Shown here in pieces: positions 8,138-17,519 of a stretch of 62,746 nucleotides of DNA. The notes beneath the pieces were generated by a model. It was not told the origin of the DNA and did not search any database. It saw only the letters and a program-made list of their open reading frames with translations. A program made the translations under genes and the position numbers. Position 1 is the stretch's first letter, and each line of letters begins with the position of its first letter. The DNA is from CAYJKB01 sp964370625 (GTDB taxonomy: Bacteria > Bacillota > Clostridia > Oscillospirales > Butyricicoccaceae): positions 1 through 62,746 of the forward strand of contig CAYJKB010000007.1 in the NCBI GenBank assembly GCA_964370625.1, given 5' to 3'.

Positions 8138-9069
8138 TATTTTGCCCCTTGCATTGTTCCACGTCTTATAAACTCTTTGTCGATTTCATTCATGACAACA
8201 AGCTTTTTAAGGCTCCACATAGGGCCTATTAAATCTTCAGCTTTTCCATCGCCTGTAAGTCGTTGAACTACAACGTGAGGAGGAAGAAGCTCTAATTGGT
8301 CGCACACTATATTTACGTATTGTTCACGAGTGAGAAGTTCAAAATCTCCTCGTGAATATTCTTTTTCTATTTGAGTATTTTTTAAAATATGAAGTAAATG
8401 GATTTTAATGCTGTCTATCGGAAGTTTGGATACTGTACGTACACTTTCAACCATCATTTCATGAGTTTCATTTGGTAAACCATTGATAATATGCACGCAG
8501 ACATTAATTCCACGACTTTTAAGCATATTAAAACCAGTTAAAAATTCTTCATATGTATGACATCGGTTGATTTTAACACCAGTTTCATCATGTACACTTT
8601 GCAAACCAAGCTCTACAGATAGATAAGTTCTTTTTGAAAGTTCGCCTAAATAATCGGCGATTTCTTCAGTAATACAATCAGCTCTTGTAGCTATAGCAAG
8701 CCCTACAGTGCGTTCAAATGTGAGTGCTGTTTCATAAAGCTCTTTCAGTTTATCAAGTGGTGCATAAGTGTTTGTAAAAGCTTGGAAATAGGGAATGTAT
8801 TGCAAATTTTGCCATTTTTCACCCATTTTTACTGATACATCATAAAATTGCTGAATAAGCGAATCACGCACATTTCCAGCAAATTCACCACTGCCAGCAC
8901 CGGAGCAATAGGTGCACCCACCACTACCACGTGTGCCATCGATATTTGGACATGTAAAGCCACCATTTAACGAAATTTTAGCAACTTTGCCACCGAATTT
9001 TTGTTGCAAATGGTATGTATATGTATGATAACGCTTGTTGTTATCTGAATATTTAAATAGATTTTCCAT
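8116..9069 (-). CDS. YhcC-type radical SAM protein (TIGR01212 family)
   Basis: The 317-residue protein belongs to the YhcC/TIGR01212 radical SAM family. The cluster motif is CPNIDGTRGSGGCTYC (Cx11Cx2C, about residues 40-55), the spacing specific for this group. Other conserved stretches are YLSVELGLQSVHDET and HIINGLPNETHEMM. The substrate is not established; the fold is that of other oxygen-sensitive SAM enzymes. It is transcribed alone, and its 3' end overlaps the convergent small exported protein gene by 22 bp. Confidence 0.88.
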   Translation of the reverse strand: MENLFKYSDNNKRYHTYTYHLQQKFGGKVAKISLNGGFTCPNIDGTRGSGGCTYCSGAGSGEFAGNVRDSLIQQFYDVSVKMGEKWQNLQYIPYFQAFTNTYAPLDKLKELYETALTFERTVGLAIATRADCITEEIADYLGELSKRTYLSVELGLQSVHDETGVKINRCHTYEEFLTGFNMLKSRGINVCVHIINGLPNETHEMMVESVRTVSKLPIDSIKIHLLHILKNTQIEKEYSRGDFELLTREQYVNIVCDQLELLPPHVVVQRLTGDGKAEDLIGPMWSLKKLVVMNEIDKEFIRRGTMQGAKYYSDNSI

Positions 9070-9132
9070 AAGTCCTCCAAAAGATATTTGATTAAGTATA
9101 TCATAAATTTAAAACTTTAGAAAGAAGATAAT

Positions 9133-9702
9133 ATGAGAAAAAAATTAAGTGCAATAAATGAAGTACACGACTTTGTTAAAAATCATGTATCACAAGCTGA
9201 TATCTGTATAGATGCAACAGCAGGGAATGGACATGATACAGCTTTTTTATGTTCGCTTGTTGGTGAAAATGGCAAAGTTTATGCCTTTGATATTCAAGAA
9301 AAAGCTGTTATTTCTACAACAAAACGTATAAATGAATTAAAATATAACCAAATGTGTGAAATAATCCATGATGGACATGAAAATATGAACAAATATGTAC
9401 AGCTAAATTCTGTGCAATGTATTATGTTTAATTTCGGATATTTGCCATCTGGTGACCATAATATATGTACTAAGCCACAAAGTAGCATAGAAGCTATTGA
9501 ACAAGGACTTGAGTTGCTTAAAGAATCAGGAGTTATAAGTCTTTGCATTTATTCAGGTGGCGATAGTGGATACGAAGAGCGTGATGCATTGCTGTTGTTT
9601 TTAAAATCGCTTGATTATAGAAAATATACAGTAATAATGCATGACTTTTTCAATAGACCAAACGACCCACCAATACCTATTTTTATTTATAAAGGTGTAT
9701 AA
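9133..9702 (+). CDS. mnmM: MnmM (YtqB), tRNA U34 methyltransferase
   Basis: This 189-residue class I SAM-dependent methyltransferase has motif I IDATAGNGHDTAFL near residue 28, then VYAFDIQEKAV, and the family-specific MFNFGYLPSGDH and RPNDPPIPIFIYK near the end. YtqB/MnmM converts nm5s2U34 to mnm5s2U34 in tRNA in Firmicutes that lack the C-terminal MnmC domain. It diverges from the YhcC-type gene with 63 bp between the starts. Older annotations call this family rRNA methylase. Confidence 0.88.
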   Translation: MRKKLSAINEVHDFVKNHVSQADICIDATAGNGHDTAFLCSLVGENGKVYAFDIQEKAVISTTKRINELKYNQMCEIIHDGHENMNKYVQLNSVQCIMFNFGYLPSGDHNICTKPQSSIEAIEQGLELLKESGVISLCIYSGGDSGYEERDALLLFLKSLDYRKYTVIMHDFFNRPNDPPIPIFIYKGV

Positions 9703-9829
9703 TTTTAAATAAGTTCCTGCATAGAGTGAAATCATGTTAAAAAATGTAAAAATATAATAAATATGTGGGAAAAATGCAAAATATTGACAAAAATATTTTA
9801 AAAAATTTAGTTAAATGCACCAAAATATA

Positions 9830-9858
9830 TTGAAATTAAAAATAGAGAGTGTTATAAT
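9830..9858 (+). promoter_or_regulatory. Sigma-A promoter of the debranching enzyme gene
   Basis: TTGAAA (9830-9835), a 17 bp spacer and TATAAT (9853-9858), about 100 bp before the start codon. A second TTGACA at 9784 is not followed by a good -10. Confidence 0.7.
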
Positions 9859-9957
9859 CAAAGTGTAATAAAATGTCCGTAGCTCAATTACAAAACAGAA
9901 TTTCTATAGTGTAGTAACAGCAATATTTGACAATGCTCCCGAAAGGATATGACAAAA

Positions 9958-12099
9958 ATGAATAAGGATTTTAACATAGAAGCAGAAAAAATACTTGCAA
10001 ACTCAGAAGATACATATACTAGCGATGTTGTGGAAAATGTGAAAAATGTGAACCTAGTTCCAATGCATGAAATTGATGGTTTTGCTGTTAGACCTGGATT
10101 TTATGATGTAAATGGAGCAACAGCTATACCTTGTGGTGTAAACTTTACAGTGCATTCACAAGGAGGAACATCAATAGAGCTTATTTTATTTAAAAGGGGT
10201 TCAAAAGAACCTTTTGCAATAATACCATTCCCAGAAAACTATAGAGTAGGTAAAGTTTATTCAATGATAGTATTCGACCTTGATATTGGCGAATTTGAAT
10301 ATGCTTATCGTGTAGATGGTCCTTATGATCCATCAAAAGGGCTAATATTTAATAAAGATAAATTTTTATTAGATCCATATGCGAAAGCTGTTACAGGGCA
10401 AAGTGTATGGTGTGGACCTGTTGGAGGAAACCATTTTTATAAAGCACGTGTTGTAAAAGATAACTTTGATTGGGGTGTATCAAGACCACCTCATATTGAT
10501 GATAAAGATTTAATAATTTATGAAATGCATGTTCGTGGATTTACAAGGCATGGCTCATCTGATGTTCGATGTCCAGGGACATTTAAAGGAATAATTGAAA
10601 AAATTCCATACTTGCTTGAATTAGGGGTAAATGTAGTTGAACTTATGCCTGTATTTGAGTTTGATGAAATGCTTGATTATCGTGAATTTGAAGGAAATAA
10701 ATTGTATAACTATTGGGGATATAATACACTTGCATTCTTCGCACCAAATACTTCATTTTCAGCGACAGCAGAATATAATAGAGAAGGCACAGAACTTAAA
10801 GAACTTATAAAAGCTCTGCATGAAAATGGAATTGAAGTATACCTTGATGTTGTATTTAATCACACAGCAGAGGGTGATGAAAGAGGGCCATATTTCTCAT
10901 TTAAAGGTTTTGATAACAATATTTACTACTTGTTAGACCCTTCAGGGCGATATTATAATTTTAGTGGATGTGGAAATGCACTAAATTGTAATAATCCGAT
11001 TGTACAAAATATGATTATTGAATGCCTGCATTATTGGGTAACAACTTATCATGTTGATGGTTTCCGTTTTGACCTTGCATCTATTTTAGGTAGAAATGAG
11101 GACGGAACACCTATGAGCAATCCACCACTTTTGAAATCTCTTGCGTTTGACCCAATTTTAGCAGATACAAAATTAATTGCTGAAGCATGGGATGCAGGTG
11201 GATTATATCAAGTGGGTAGTTTTCCATCTTGGAACAGATGGGCAGAATGGAATGGACGATATAGGGATGACTTACGTAGATTTATTAAAGGTGATGGAGG
11301 CGTTGCAACTGCGACAGCAAACAGACTAGCTGGTTCTCACGATATTTATGACCCTAAACTTAGAGAAAATGCATCTGTAAACTTTATAACTTGCCATGAT
11401 GGATTTACACTAAATGATTTGTATTCATATAATGAAAAACATAATGCAAAAAATGGTTGGCATAGCACAGATGGAACCAATGATAACTTAAGCTGGAATT
11501 GTGGATTTGAAGGGAAAACAGATAATCCAGAAATTCTTCGATTGCGTAGAAGACTTATGAAAAATGCAATTGCATTATTAATGCTTAGTCGTGGCACGCC
11601 GATGTTCTTAGCTGGAGATGAGTTTTGTAATAGTCAAAATGGGAACAATAATGCATATTGCCAAGATAATGAAACTTCTTGGCTTGATTGGGCATTGTTA
11701 GAAAAAAACCAAGATATGTTTGAATTTTTCAAAAAAATGATTGCATTTAGGAAAAAACATCGATTATTACGTGCGAATATAAGTAATGGTGCATGGAAAT
11801 ATAATGATATTACATTTTTTGATGCAAATAAAAAATGTGAAAAATTTGAGGATTATGAAAGATATATCGGTGTGCTATTTGCGGGCTCTGAAAAAAATAA
11901 GCCACCTGAATTTATTTTCGTTGCTGCAAACTCATATTGGGAAAAAATGAAAGTAACACTTCCAAGCTTGCCAGATAGCATGGGTTGGTTCTTAGAAATT
12001 ACAACAATTGAACATCATATACGCAAAAAACATAAACATTGTACATCTTTTGTGATACCTCCTAGGACAGTTTGTGTCTACTTAGCAAAACTGTTATAG
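9958..12099 (+). CDS. Glycogen debranching enzyme, GlgX/isoamylase-type GH13
   Basis: The protein (about 713 residues) hydrolyses alpha-1,6 branch points of glycogen or related glucans. An N-terminal CBM48-like beta domain (to about residue 150) precedes the GH13 barrel. The motifs are VVFNHTAEGD (region I), DGFRFDLA (nucleophile Asp), LIAEAWDAGG (acid/base Glu) and ITCHDGFTLND (transition-state Asp). A second ATG at 9949 is only 1-2 nt from the GAAAGGA site, so 9958 is preferred, though the true start is not certain. The gene is monocistronic in appearance with its own promoter. A pullulanase-type specificity cannot be excluded. Confidence 0.9.
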   Translation: MNKDFNIEAEKILANSEDTYTSDVVENVKNVNLVPMHEIDGFAVRPGFYDVNGATAIPCGVNFTVHSQGGTSIELILFKRGSKEPFAIIPFPENYRVGKVYSMIVFDLDIGEFEYAYRVDGPYDPSKGLIFNKDKFLLDPYAKAVTGQSVWCGPVGGNHFYKARVVKDNFDWGVSRPPHIDDKDLIIYEMHVRGFTRHGSSDVRCPGTFKGIIEKIPYLLELGVNVVELMPVFEFDEMLDYREFEGNKLYNYWGYNTLAFFAPNTSFSATAEYNREGTELKELIKALHENGIEVYLDVVFNHTAEGDERGPYFSFKGFDNNIYYLLDPSGRYYNFSGCGNALNCNNPIVQNMIIECLHYWVTTYHVDGFRFDLASILGRNEDGTPMSNPPLLKSLAFDPILADTKLIAEAWDAGGLYQVGSFPSWNRWAEWNGRYRDDLRRFIKGDGGVATATANRLAGSHDIYDPKLRENASVNFITCHDGFTLNDLYSYNEKHNAKNGWHSTDGTNDNLSWNCGFEGKTDNPEILRLRRRLMKNAIALLMLSRGTPMFLAGDEFCNSQNGNNNAYCQDNETSWLDWALLEKNQDMFEFFKKMIAFRKKHRLLRANISNGAWKYNDITFFDANKKCEKFEDYERYIGVLFAGSEKNKPPEFIFVAANSYWEKMKVTLPSLPDSMGWFLEITTIEHHIRKKHKHCTSFVIPPRTVCVYLAKLL

Positions 12100-12203
12100 A
12101 CAATTTAAAGTTGTATTTTTATAGTAAAGTTTTTACAATATACTTGATAAAATGTATACAATATGCTATGCTATGAATATATAGATGTCTAGGAGAAAAG
12201 CAT

Positions 12204-13347
12204 ATGATAACAGCGTATATTGTCTTATCGATTATCACAATAATTGTACTAATCGGTGTAATTGTAAACTTACGAATTAAGACTATTGAAAAAAGTGAAC
12301 TTATAAAAGTAAAAAACCACGATAGCCTAACAGGGCTTATGTCTATGGAGCAATTTAGAAAAATTGCTAAAAAGAAAATAGCTGAAAACAAAAGCAAAAA
12401 TTTGCAACTTATTTCAGTGGATATTGATATGTTTAGGGTTGTTAATGATTATTTCGGATTTGATACAGGCTCTGAAGTTATTAAAGCAACAGCTATGATG
12501 CTAGACAAAGCATTTTCTGGCAGAGAATATGTCGCTCGTGAAAATAATGATGTATTTCTAATACTATGCGAAGATAGCAAAGAACGCAGAATTAAAAACA
12601 CGTGTGAATTAGCTGTATTACCTGCTATAAAAACACAAGTTGGAAAAAACTTTCACGCATCTTTATCTGTTGGTATTTGTCAAATTGAAGGAGATACAGC
12701 AAATCTAAATGCATTGATTGATAGAGCAAATCAAGCAAGAGTTTTAGGAAAAAATTCACATAACACAACATATCATTATTACACTGAAGAAATGCAAAAA
12801 GCATATGAAAGCAAAACAAAAGTTATACAAAGAATGGATAAAGCACTAAAAGATATGGAATTTAAAGTGCATTATCAGCCTAAAATTGATTTTTCAAATA
12901 TGCGAGTTTGTGGAGCGGAAGCGCTTATTCGTTGGTTGCCTAAAGATGGTGGAACAATTTTTCCAGATGAATTTATTCCTGTTTTTGAAGAAAATGGTTT
13001 CATTGTAAAGCTTGACCTTTATGTGTTTGAAGAAGTGTGCAGATTTATAAAGTACAATCGTAAAAAATTCAAAATTCCGATGATTTCAGTTAACTTATCT
13101 GGGGCTACATTGATGAATTTTGATGTTGCAAATGAACTTANNNNNNNNNNNNNNNNNNNNNNNNNNNNNNNNNNNNNNNNNNNNNNNNNNNNNNNNNNNN
13201 NNNNNNNNNNNNNNNNNNNNNNNNNNNNNNNNNNNNNNNNTATGGCTTAAAAATATGGGCTGTAGCATTGGGCAAGGATATTATTTCTCTCGTCCGCAAT
13301 CCGAAGAAGCATTTATTGAATTTTTATCTACACAACCACAAGAATAA
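12204..13347 (+). CDS. Membrane GGDEF-EAL protein, likely c-di-GMP phosphodiesterase (interrupted by a gap)
   Basis: One N-terminal membrane helix (residues 3-23) is followed by a GGDEF domain whose active site reads VARENNDVF in place of GGDEF, so it is not expected to make c-di-GMP. The EAL domain starts at about residue 210 and keeps AEALIRW and VNLSG. A 100-N gap removes its middle; after the gap the typical EAL end GCSIGQGYYFSRP is read in another register. About 110 EAL residues are missing, so the real gap should be near 330 bp. The start has AGGAG 8 nt upstream. Hydrolysis cannot be judged because DDFG and the other metal ligands fall in the gap. Confidence 0.85.
13141..13240. other. 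Assembly gap (100 N) inside the GGDEF-EAL gene
   Basis: Exactly 100 N, so the length is probably a placeholder. The flanks share no overlap. The missing EAL segment predicts about 330 bp. Confidence 0.95.
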
Positions 13348-13356
13348 AAATGAATT

Positions 13357-13385
13357 AGGGGTGTGTCACAATTTGGCACACCCCT
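13357..13385 (+). terminator. Intrinsic terminator after the GGDEF-EAL gene
   Basis: A perfect 9 bp stem AGGGGTGTG/CACACCCCT with an 11 nt loop, followed by a T-rich tail (TTGACTTTTT). Confidence 0.8.
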
Positions 13386-13448
13386 TGACTTTTTAATAAT
13401 TTTTTAGCATGATTTATCACTGTTTCAGTGGTGTTATATATGTCGAAT

Positions 13449-13489
13449 AAGGCTGTGACAAAATGAGATTTTCATTTCGTCACAGCCTT
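13449..13489 (+). terminator. Second hairpin terminator, GGCTGTGAC family
   Basis: Arms AAGGCTGTGAC and GTCACAGCCTT extend inward by AAATGA/TCATTT after one mismatch, giving a stem of about 17 bp, followed by AGTTTTTGTTT. The same arms occur at 18099-18133 and at the edge of the gap at 27317, so this is a repeated hairpin. Confidence 0.75.
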
Positions 13490-13506
13490 AGTTTTTGTTT
13501 ATAAAT

Positions 13507-13540
13507 AAAAAAACATAGGTTAACATAAAGTCAACCTATG
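13507..13540 (-). terminator. Intrinsic terminator of AIM24/ppa
   Basis: On the minus strand CATAGGTTGAC, a 5 nt loop and GTTAACCTATG (11 bp with one G-U pair) are followed by seven T residues. It lies 15 bp after the AIM24 stop. Confidence 0.88.
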
Positions 13541-13554
13541 CTATGTGTTGAAAA

Positions 13555-14346
13555 TTAAACGCTTGTAGCGATTACTGGAGGCGTATACCCATTTAATGGT
13601 GCCATAAGCACTTTACCAGTACCACGATAAACATTTACTAAACCTTCTCCAGAAGCAGCAGAGCCAATAAGTGATTTACCAGAACGCTCAACGGTGAAGT
13701 CAAGTGAGCCACTCCAAGCAACAGCAAAGTTACCATCAACTTTAAGTGTATCATTTTGAAGAGTAATTTCGATAAGTTCTGTACGAGGGAAGTTTGATTC
13801 AAGACAAACAATTCCAGAACCTCTAAATGAAAGATTGAATAAACCTTCGCCACCTAAAACAGCTGAAGAAAGATTAGAACGTGCAACGATTTTTTGTTCA
13901 AGTTTTGATTCACAAGCCAAGAACATACCATCATCTACAACAACATTACCGCCCCAGTCATTAGTATCAAGCAAGAATAGGTGTTTGTATGTAGGTTCTA
14001 ATACTAGAGAACCTGTACCTGTGTACTCAGGTTTAATAGCACCTTCGCCAGAAGCTGCACCACGAAACATTTTTCCGATAAGATCTCCAGCACCTTTGAT
14101 GCCAGTATTAGCACTTACGTCACCTGCCATCCATTGCATAGCACCAGCTTGTACAGTAACAGCAGAAACGCTTAGTTCACAAAGAACTTGACGTTTACGT
14201 ACATTCATTTTTTCAGCATAAAAAGCTGCAGCAGCATTATAGGGTGTAACACTTTTATCACTTATGTGTTCAAGCACAACAAAAGGTCCATTTTGTTCAA
14301 GCACATTTACATTATCACTATCAGCAAAGTTTTTAACGTCATACAT
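13555..14346 (-). CDS. AIM24 family protein
   Basis: The 263-residue protein belongs to the AIM24/TIGR00266-like beta-helix family of unknown molecular function, named after a yeast mitochondrial protein. Recognisable stretches are VQAGAMQWMAGDV, GTGSLVLEPTYKHLFLLD, VARSNLSSAVLGGEGLFNLSFRG (quoted in part) and the Gly-rich C-terminal strand repeats. There is no signal peptide or membrane helix. It lies 21 bp behind the pyrophosphatase gene and is followed by a strong terminator, so the two probably form one transcript. Confidence 0.85.
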   Translation of the reverse strand: MYDVKNFADSDNVNVLEQNGPFVVLEHISDKSVTPYNAAAAFYAEKMNVRKRQVLCELSVSAVTVQAGAMQWMAGDVSANTGIKGAGDLIGKMFRGAASGEGAIKPEYTGTGSLVLEPTYKHLFLLDTNDWGGNVVVDDGMFLACESKLEQKIVARSNLSSAVLGGEGLFNLSFRGSGIVCLESNFPRTELIEITLQNDTLKVDGNFAVAWSGSLDFTVERSGKSLIGSAASGEGLVNVYRGTGKVLMAPLNGYTPPVIATSV

Positions 14347-14367
14347 AATAGAATACCTCTTTTAAAA

Positions 14368-14997
14368 TTATTGCTCGTTTACAACTTTTTCTTTTTCTTT
14401 CTTGATTTCAGTAATTTTAGGAACTTTAGAAACTACTTTTTTAGCTTCAAGTCCGCTTACATCTCTTTTTCCACGAAAGTGGATTTGATAACGCTCCATA
14501 GTTTGACGAATGATTTCTTGAGCTTCAGCAGGGCCTAAAACCTCGCTTGTTGCTGTTTGTTTATTTTCAAGGCTTTTATAAACTTCAAAGAAGTGAGCTA
14601 TTTCATTTCCTGTATGTGGTGGAATATGAGCAATATCATTGTAAAAATTCCAAGTTGGATCATTTACTGGGATTGCAATAATTTTATCATCACATTCATC
14701 TTCGTCAACCATACGGATAACGCCGATAGGATAACATTTAACCATTATCATAGGGTCTAATGTTTCAGAACATAATACTAATACGTCAAGTGGGTCACTA
14801 TCGTCCGCATAAGTAAGTGGAATAAATCCATAGTTTGCAGGGTAGTGAGTTGAAGTATAAAGAACACGGTCAAGTTTTAAGATACCTGTGCTTTTTTCAA
14901 GCTCATATTTTTTCTTGCTTCCAGCTGGGATTTCAATTACTGCCATAAACTCTTCTGGTTTAACTTCGTTTTGGTCTATATCGTGCCATACATTCAT
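14368..14997 (-). CDS. ppa: Inorganic pyrophosphatase, family I
   Basis: The enzyme hydrolyses PPi to two phosphates in the cytosol and pulls biosynthetic reactions forward. The metal-binding signature DDSDPLDVLVL (D-x-D-P-x-D) is intact at about residues 66-76; ELEKSTGILKLDRVLY and HYPANYGFIPLTYADD precede it, as in soluble family I enzymes. The 209-residue product has a Lys/Glu-rich C-terminal tail of about 35 residues beyond the usual core. An AGGAAGG site precedes the ATG and a strong promoter lies 40 bp upstream. Confidence 0.95.
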   Translation of the reverse strand: MNVWHDIDQNEVKPEEFMAVIEIPAGSKKKYELEKSTGILKLDRVLYTSTHYPANYGFIPLTYADDSDPLDVLVLCSETLDPMIMVKCYPIGVIRMVDEDECDDKIIAIPVNDPTWNFYNDIAHIPPHTGNEIAHFFEVYKSLENKQTATSEVLGPAEAQEIIRQTMERYQIHFRGKRDVSGLEAKKVVSKVPKITEIKKEKEKVVNEQ

Positions 14998-15031
14998 TTT
15001 TTCGGTTCCTTCCTAAATTCAATATAAACTA

Positions 15032-15060
15032 ATTTTAACAACTTACACAAAAAAAGTCAA
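15032..15060 (-). promoter_or_regulatory. Sigma-A promoter of ppa-AIM24
   Basis: On the minus strand: TTGACT (15060-15055), a 17 bp spacer and TAAAAT (15037-15032). The rest of the 290 bp divergent region toward the MATE gene is very AT-rich and shows no other clear element. Confidence 0.75.
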
Positions 15061-15290
15061 TGATATACTTAAAAACTTATCCTAAATTAAACAAAAAATA
15101 TCCAAAATTAAGAAAAAATTGGTTGATAAATTTTTAACATCTAAATTTTATAAGAATTATTATGAAAAAAATAAGAACAGCATATATTTCATGACATTTT
15201 TCAACAATATTTATTGAATAATTATGTGAAATATGCTAATCTAAGATTATAGTAAAACACAGTGAAATTGTGTTACAAGGAGGAATATCT

Positions 15291-16652
15291 ATGGCTGTAA
15301 AACCTTTTATTTCAAAAGGTATATATACACAGTATTTCCATTATTTTATACCGACAACACTAAGTATGGTTATGTATTCTCTTTATTGTTTTGCTGATGT
15401 GTTTTTTGTCTCTATTGGTGTCGGCAAAGATGGACTTGCAGCACTTAATATTTCATTGCCGATATTTACGGTTTTTTCTGCATTTGGCATGATGATTGGT
15501 GTTGGTACAGCTGTAACATGTGCGATTTTTCAAGGGTTACGTGATTATGACAATGCTGATAGAACTTTCACACTTAGCATAGCAACAACTTTAATATCAG
15601 GCACTGTTATTACGATTTTATTTTATGTGTTTTTAGATGAGATATTACTTTTTCTAGGTGCAGATGCAACAATAATAGACCTTGCTCGTAGTTATATGTT
15701 GCCTGTCGGTGGGGGCACATTATTTAATATGCTCTCTTGCGTGCTTACTATTGTAATTCGCTGTGATGGAAATCCAAGGCTTGCTATGATAGCAGGTCTA
15801 GCTGGCAATTTTACAAATATTTTCCTGGATTATGTTTTTGTAATTCTATTAAATTTAGGTATCTTCGGAGCAGGGCTTGCAACAGCGATAGGTCCGATTG
15901 TCAGTATTTGTGTGCTTGTTTTCCATTTTATTTTAAAGGAAAATAAACTTACATTTAAACGGAATTTCTTTAAATTTAAAATATTATTTAAAATGTTTGC
16001 AAATGGCGTTAGTGCAAGTATTTTAGAGCTTTCCACAGGGGTAGTTACGCTATTGATTAACTTATCACTTATGCGTTTAGCTGGGTCTGATGGTGTTGCT
16101 ATATTTTCGGTAATATCAAATATAGCCTTTATAGGTAAAAACCTATTTTCTGGGACAGCACAAGCGGCACAACCGATGATTTCACGTCGATACGCTCAAA
16201 AACATTATACATTATTAAAACAAGCTAACAGAATAGCGATGTTAACAGCCTTAATTTTAGGAATTAGTGGCAGTGTATTAATTTGGATTTTTGCCCCACA
16301 AATTATATCTTTCTTTATTGATGACCCAAGCGTGCTAGAAAATGGTGTAGAAGCTCTACATATTTTCTATTCAACTTTCGCAATAATGGGATTAAATACA
16401 GTGCTTATGTATTACTTCCAATCAATCGAATATTCTATAGTATCAGGATTGCTTGCAATGCTTAGAGGAATTATATTGGTTGCAACATTCTTAAATGTGT
16501 TACCTAACCATTTTGGGATAAATGGAGTTTGGATAAGTGTTCCACTTGCAGAAAGTGTAACTTTTGCAATTTTCTTTGTTGTGCTTCTTGTGTACAATCT
16601 TAGACATAACAGTGATAAAGCCACATTAGAGCATGAGCTTAGTATATCTTAA
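15291..16652 (+). CDS. MATE family efflux transporter
   Basis: The 453-residue protein has about 12 predicted membrane helices in two related halves, as in the MATE (NorM/DinF) family of Na+- or H+-coupled drug and metabolite exporters. The N-terminal half carries YSLYCFADVFFVSIGVG, close to the family pattern of helix 1-2; the C-terminal half has GTAQAAQPMISRRYAQ. The ATG at 15291 has AAGGAGG 7 nt upstream; an in-frame TTG 21 bp earlier has no site. The substrate is unknown. A QueG-like gene follows after 22 bp. Confidence 0.92.
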   Translation: MAVKPFISKGIYTQYFHYFIPTTLSMVMYSLYCFADVFFVSIGVGKDGLAALNISLPIFTVFSAFGMMIGVGTAVTCAIFQGLRDYDNADRTFTLSIATTLISGTVITILFYVFLDEILLFLGADATIIDLARSYMLPVGGGTLFNMLSCVLTIVIRCDGNPRLAMIAGLAGNFTNIFLDYVFVILLNLGIFGAGLATAIGPIVSICVLVFHFILKENKLTFKRNFFKFKILFKMFANGVSASILELSTGVVTLLINLSLMRLAGSDGVAIFSVISNIAFIGKNLFSGTAQAAQPMISRRYAQKHYTLLKQANRIAMLTALILGISGSVLIWIFAPQIISFFIDDPSVLENGVEALHIFYSTFAIMGLNTVLMYYFQSIEYSIVSGLLAMLRGIILVATFLNVLPNHFGINGVWISVPLAESVTFAIFFVVLLVYNLRHNSDKATLEHELSIS

Positions 16653-16674
16653 AATATTATAAAGGATTGAATTG

Positions 16675-17505
16675 ATGATACAAATATTAGATTATTTTAA
16701 AGACAATAGCTATATATCAGCAGTTGGCATATGTCAATTTAATGATTTAATAAAAGTTATGACATCAGAACAAATTGATAAAGCAAATAACTTGATGCCT
16801 GATATAAAATCTATAATTTTTGCATTGTTTCCGTATTATAATGGTCAAAGTGATGGAAATATTTCGCTATACGCAAGGGGAAGTGACTATCATGATGTTG
16901 TATCACAATCTTTAAACAGTATATGCTTAAAAATTGCCGAGCAATATAAAAATAGTAATTTTAAAGTATTATGTGACGCATCTCCGATACCAGAAGTTTA
17001 TGGAGCTTATTTATCAGGATGTGGTATTTTAGGGGATAATGGATTGATAATTGACAAAAACTATGGAAGTTATGTGTTTATAGGAACAGTTATTACAGAT
17101 TTAGCCCTAAATTCCACTTATGAAAACAAAAAAACATGTATTCATTGTATGAAATGTCAAAAATTGTGCCCTAATAAAGCAATCAATAACGGAAAAATTG
17201 ATGAAAGCAAATGTCTATCTGCGATAACTCAAAAAGGTGGAAATTTAACAGAAGAAGAAACTTTGCTTATTAAAAAGTCATCATTAATTTGGGGTTGTGA
17301 TATTTGTTCAAACATATGTCCAATGAATAAAGATATACAATTTACCAAAAATCCTAAATTCAAACAAGATTTAATTAATACCCTTTGTGTAAAAGATATA
17401 AATGGGCTTACAAGACGTGCGTTTAATGAAAAATATCCTAATCGAGCATTTACGTTTAGAGGTATAGCGCCACTTTTGCGTAATTTAGACATTCAAAATA
17501 AATAA
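16675..17505 (+). CDS. QueG-like epoxyqueuosine reductase family protein (double 4Fe-4S)
   Basis: The N-terminal DUF1730-like domain contains the conserved VLCDASPIPEVYGAYLSGCG, in which the Asp matches the catalytic residue of QueG. Two 4Fe-4S motifs follow: CIHCMKCQKLCP and CDICSNICPMN. QueG reduces epoxyqueuosine in tRNA using cobalamin. At 276 residues the protein is shorter than typical QueG and lacks the C-terminal HEAT repeats, so it may be a diverged paralogue acting on another substrate. The start is an ATG after AAAGGA. It probably shares a transcript with the MATE and nitroreductase genes. Confidence 0.75.
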   Translation: MIQILDYFKDNSYISAVGICQFNDLIKVMTSEQIDKANNLMPDIKSIIFALFPYYNGQSDGNISLYARGSDYHDVVSQSLNSICLKIAEQYKNSNFKVLCDASPIPEVYGAYLSGCGILGDNGLIIDKNYGSYVFIGTVITDLALNSTYENKKTCIHCMKCQKLCPNKAINNGKIDESKCLSAITQKGGNLTEEETLLIKKSSLIWGCDICSNICPMNKDIQFTKNPKFKQDLINTLCVKDINGLTRRAFNEKYPNRAFTFRGIAPLLRNLDIQNK

Positions 17506-17519
17506 AACAAGGAGAGGGC

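Noticed and set aside
13835..14191. Open frame of 118 codons antisense to the AIM24 gene
   Set aside because: Shadow of the Gly/Ser-rich AIM24 coding sequence; no ribosome binding site.
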